From CAZOLI01 sp964580675 (GTDB lineage Bacteria; Planctomycetota; MHYJ01; CAYXQY01): a stretch of DNA of 64,000 nucleotides. The stretch is taken from assembly GCA_964580675.1 (NCBI GenBank), contig CAZOLI010000013.1, forward strand, positions 1-64,000, in the 5' to 3' direction. Positions 61,695 to 64,000 of this stretch are shown here, one piece after another. Made by a program: the position numbers and the translations under genes. Below the pieces are notes generated by a model. The model was not told the origin of the DNA, ran no database searches, and was given only the letters and a program-made list of their open reading frames with translations. Position 1 is the stretch's first letter. Each line of letters begins with the position of its first letter.

Positions 61695-62480
61695 TTAACA
61701 CAGCCCAATGGCTCCTATATATTGATACGTTATCTCCGGGGTATCTCCCAATTGATCACGCACTCTCTCACAGAACTCCGTTTTGATGTTCCGCCGCTTG
61801 TCCGGATCTAGATCCGAAAGACCGGCCCCAATTGATTTCTTCATTAACTCAAACACTTCCTCCGGGGAGGAAAACGATACGGACACCGATCCGTCCCAGG
61901 CCCGCTCCTGGCGAAATCCGTTTTTCCGAAGTAGAGATCGAAATGATCCGGCATCCGAGAGGAACCCCCTGTTTTCCAGATCGGTCGTTCGACCGGTCAC
62001 CTTCCTTATGGAGTCACACATGAGGTCAATGGGTTGTTCGGGCGTGCCGTCCTTCATGGACACAAAGGCCGATTTGCCGTTTTCGCTCAGCACGTTTCGG
62101 AGGACGGGCAGCAATTCATCTCCCGGAACCGTACCGATCATCCAGGCGGATACGGTAACGTCGAATGTGCCGTTCGGAAAGGAATCCAGCCGCTCCAGAC
62201 AGTTGCTGCGAAAACAGGTAACGGTTTGTCCTTCCTGCTCCGGACCATCCGACACTTCAAGGGATTTCCGGGTCTCGTCATCCATACCGGGATCACACAG
62301 AAACATCTTTCGAAACCCTTTTTCATCACGCCGGAGGGATCGTCCGAATCGTTCAAGGGCCGTGCCCATTACCCAGATAAGTTCATCCCCCTCTCGATCC
62401 AGTCGATCAAGAAGATCAAGGGGCGGCTCTTTTAACGCCTCCTGAAATCGATCCTGAAGTGTTTTGGGTTCATTCCCCAT
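61695..62480 (-). CDS. Putative SAM-dependent methyltransferase-like protein
   Basis: A 261-residue protein with a class I methyltransferase-like outline: DELIWVMGTALERFGRS near the N terminus, KMFLCDPGMDDE (acidic loop), FPNGTFDVTVSAWMIGTV (motif after the acidic residue) and LRNVLSENGKSAFVSM. The glycine-rich motif I is poor (VMGTALERF), so activity is uncertain. Substrate unknown. The 3' end is followed by a GGGG-TTGATG-CCCC hairpin before the lexA promoter. Confidence 0.6.
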   Translation of the reverse strand: MGNEPKTLQDRFQEALKEPPLDLLDRLDREGDELIWVMGTALERFGRSLRRDEKGFRKMFLCDPGMDDETRKSLEVSDGPEQEGQTVTCFRSNCLERLDSFPNGTFDVTVSAWMIGTVPGDELLPVLRNVLSENGKSAFVSMKDGTPEQPIDLMCDSIRKVTGRTTDLENRGFLSDAGSFRSLLRKNGFRQERAWDGSVSVSFSSPEEVFELMKKSIGAGLSDLDPDKRRNIKTEFCERVRDQLGDTPEITYQYIGAIGLC

Positions 62481-62501
62481 GATTCTTTCCCGTAAATTTT
62501 G

Positions 62502-63830
62502 TTAATTGCTCCGGTGGAACAAAAACGTTTGATCCGCTGTTCCGACAAGGAACCAGCTGGAACCGGCCGAACACTCCACGACGGGTGAAGCAACCGCCGC
62601 CTCAAGCACAATCTCCTCCCGATTCACGTTTATTACGTGAACGATGTATCCACGACTGTTGTCCCCACGAGAATTGGTCGTCTGTGTTATGAACAGCAAG
62701 TCCCCATTGAGGTGAAACTTCCGGTTCGACAGGGACGAACCGCTCAGGGGAATGGTCCCCCGAACCGAACCGGTTTCCGGAGACCGTTTCACGATGCCGG
62801 CTCCGGATTCTTCAATTGCCCCGGATGGCCTTCCTGAACCCTTTGAATTTCCTTCGCTCTCACCGTATGCCGAATAATAAAGCACCCCCTCTTCAACGGT
62901 CAGGAAGTGACCGGACGCATCCTGTAGTTTAAACGAATTCGCGTACTCCCCCCCGGGAATCCGAACGGTGTCAAAGAATTCGTTTCGCCAGCTGTTTACG
63001 TAAAATTTCTTCTCCGTTCCCCCGGCAATGTACCCAAGCTTATCGAACAGAAAATTACCCGATTGACTGTCGTAGACCTCAATTCGATACCGGGGATTCG
63101 TCGTGGGTCGTCTTCGGAGAAGAACGGCACCTCTGAGAGGAAACAGGCGTGTGATGCGAGCGGTGTATTCCCGGTTCTGCTCTTGCTCTCGCAAAAACGT
63201 CTTTTTCGTGTGAACGGAGCCGTTTTCCGGACGAAGCGCAATCGCCCGGTCGTGATTATAGATCCAGAGAAACGTAGGTCCTGCGGTGAGCAATGCTTCC
63301 CTCGTTGGTAATGATTTTTCCCAATGCTCACGACCGGCGCGAAGATCAACGGCGGAGACCCTGCCCGAGGGCTCGTAAAAAAACAGTCGTTCTCCCCGCC
63401 GGATAACCTGTGTTTCAGCCGGTATCGTTCGGTTCCACAATTCCCTCGACGTTTTCAGATTAAGCATTCGAATTTGCCCATTCGAAGACAGGAGAAGACG
63501 GTCCGGTTCCACAATGAACGGGAGATCGCTGTCGAGAAACCAGCGTGGATTTGTGTCCGAACCTTCCTTCCTCGCCCCGTGAAGGCGATACCCCGACGCA
63601 AACGAAAAATCCGGATTCGACAATCCCCGGAACTGTTTCTGAAGAGAGACCCCCTCCTTCCGTTTCCTGATCTGGATGGAGGAAGTTTCTGAATTCCCGT
63701 TCCTCGCGGGGGGATCCTGGCAGCCTGAAAACACCAATAACACCAAAGAAAGGCCCGCGGTCCCCCCAACAAAGAACCTGTAACATGGCAAAACACAAGC
63801 CAGAATCAGATCCCCCATGGTTCGGTTCAT
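62502..63830 (-). CDS. PQQ-like beta-propeller lipoprotein
   Basis: A 442-residue protein. The signal peptide is long and ends in a lipobox (LVLLVFSGC, about Cys 37). The rest looks like a degenerate propeller: LLSSNGQIRMLNLKTSRELWNRTI, GRVSAVDLRAGREHWEKSL, AIALRPENGSVHTKK and SGAGIVKRSPETGSVRGTI. AGGAGG lies 8-10 bases before the ATG, whose ATGA overlaps the stop of the CAP-domain gene, so the two are coupled. Function unknown. Confidence 0.75.
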   Translation of the reverse strand: MNRTMGDLILACVLPCYRFFVGGTAGLSLVLLVFSGCQDPPARNGNSETSSIQIRKRKEGVSLQKQFRGLSNPDFSFASGYRLHGARKEGSDTNPRWFLDSDLPFIVEPDRLLLSSNGQIRMLNLKTSRELWNRTIPAETQVIRRGERLFFYEPSGRVSAVDLRAGREHWEKSLPTREALLTAGPTFLWIYNHDRAIALRPENGSVHTKKTFLREQEQNREYTARITRLFPLRGAVLLRRRPTTNPRYRIEVYDSQSGNFLFDKLGYIAGGTEKKFYVNSWRNEFFDTVRIPGGEYANSFKLQDASGHFLTVEEGVLYYSAYGESEGNSKGSGRPSGAIEESGAGIVKRSPETGSVRGTIPLSGSSLSNRKFHLNGDLLFITQTTNSRGDNSRGYIVHVINVNREEIVLEAAVASPVVECSAGSSWFLVGTADQTFLFHRSN

Positions 63831-64000
63831 TTTGGCCTTCCTCCTTTTCGGTTTCCCCCGAAGTTCATCGCCCAGTACATCCCCGCCTTCCCGGCGCCCG
63901 CAAATTGATAATTCTGTTTTAGCATGTTTCGATGGTGATCCGGTGATCGAATCCAGCCGGTCAAAATGTTTTTCGGCGAGGTCCGACCCAGTCCAAGATT
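63827..64000 (-). CDS. CAP/SCP-domain protein, C-terminal end (continues past the window)
   Basis: The last 57 residues of a gene that enters from beyond the window edge. They match the end of the CAP (SCP/PR-1/YkwD) domain: NILTGWIRSPDHHRNMLKQ (GWxxSxxHxxNxL type) followed by the closing strand GKAGMYWAMNFGG. CAP proteins are secreted and of diverse roles. It overlaps the propeller lipoprotein by 4 bases, so both are likely exported together. Confidence 0.8.
   Translation of the reverse strand, partial: NLGLGRTSPKNILTGWIRSPDHHRNMLKQNYQFAGAGKAGMYWAMNFGGNRKGGRPK

Overview
The window is a 64 kb piece of a bacterial chromosome, most likely from a metagenome-assembled genome: it carries two 100-base N runs (26569-26668 and 60721-60820), moderate GC and dense coding on both strands. 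Signal peptides, lipoboxes, HlyD-type periplasmic adaptors and a LexA repressor point to a diderm bacterium. The HEAT-like unit at the end of the first gene, the basic coiled-coil HlyD adaptor with a TEETEEIVLKR-like segment, the abundance of exported TPR and PQQ-propeller proteins, and the scarcity of Shine-Dalgarno sites recall Planctomycetota or a related phylum. No rRNA, tRNA, CRISPR array, insertion sequence or phage gene was found, so lineage stays open.

Layout. 0-5 kb: a TPR/HEAT protein, the overlapping ispG-ispH pair (last two steps of the MEP isoprenoid pathway), and yjbQ with an unknown partner. 5-11.7 kb: one giant gene joining a Ser/Thr kinase, an AAA-type ATPase, TPR repeats, a degenerate GGDEF domain, a GAF domain and a complete sigma-54 activator module. 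It is divergent from a small secreted-protein gene that has a near-consensus sigma-54 promoter. 11.7-20 kb: exported proteins of mostly unknown role (VWA, TPR, PQQ propeller, lipoprotein, DUF1028) plus a CBS-pair protein. 20-25.3 kb: a GntR/YtrA-type regulated ABC transporter operon with a palindromic operator on its promoter, then a HlyD-like adaptor. 25.3-32 kb: a prenyltransferase-fold lipoprotein cut by a gap, enolase, a small lipoprotein, a NYN nuclease-cold shock fusion, an RsbW-like kinase and LarE.

32-45 kb: hemE-hemY, leuS, glnA with a possible attenuator leader, sseB, an overlapping HyuA-like/histone-deacetylase-like pair, a ZIP metal transporter and an M28 peptidase. 44.8-52 kb: an arginine cluster argG-argC-argB-argF'-argH-argE' (minus strand). 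Its carbamoyltransferase resembles N-acetyl/N-succinylornithine enzymes, so arginine is probably made through N-acylcitrulline with the M20 deacylase acting late. argG has a strong promoter and a long structured leader with a 19-codon reading frame. 52-55.4 kb: a C39-peptidase ABC exporter and its HlyD partner. 55.5-64 kb: a frameshifted secreted-protein gene, a LeuA/homocitrate-synthase-family enzyme, gap, an unusual aroA, a membrane methyltransferase-like protein, the 3' end of panD, lexA with a palindrome inside its promoter, a methyltransferase-like protein, a PQQ-like lipoprotein and the end of a CAP-domain gene.

The most novel element is the giant kinase/ATPase/sigma-54 activator next to its probable target promoter. 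The arginine and glutamine synthetase leaders are the best candidates for undescribed RNA-level control.
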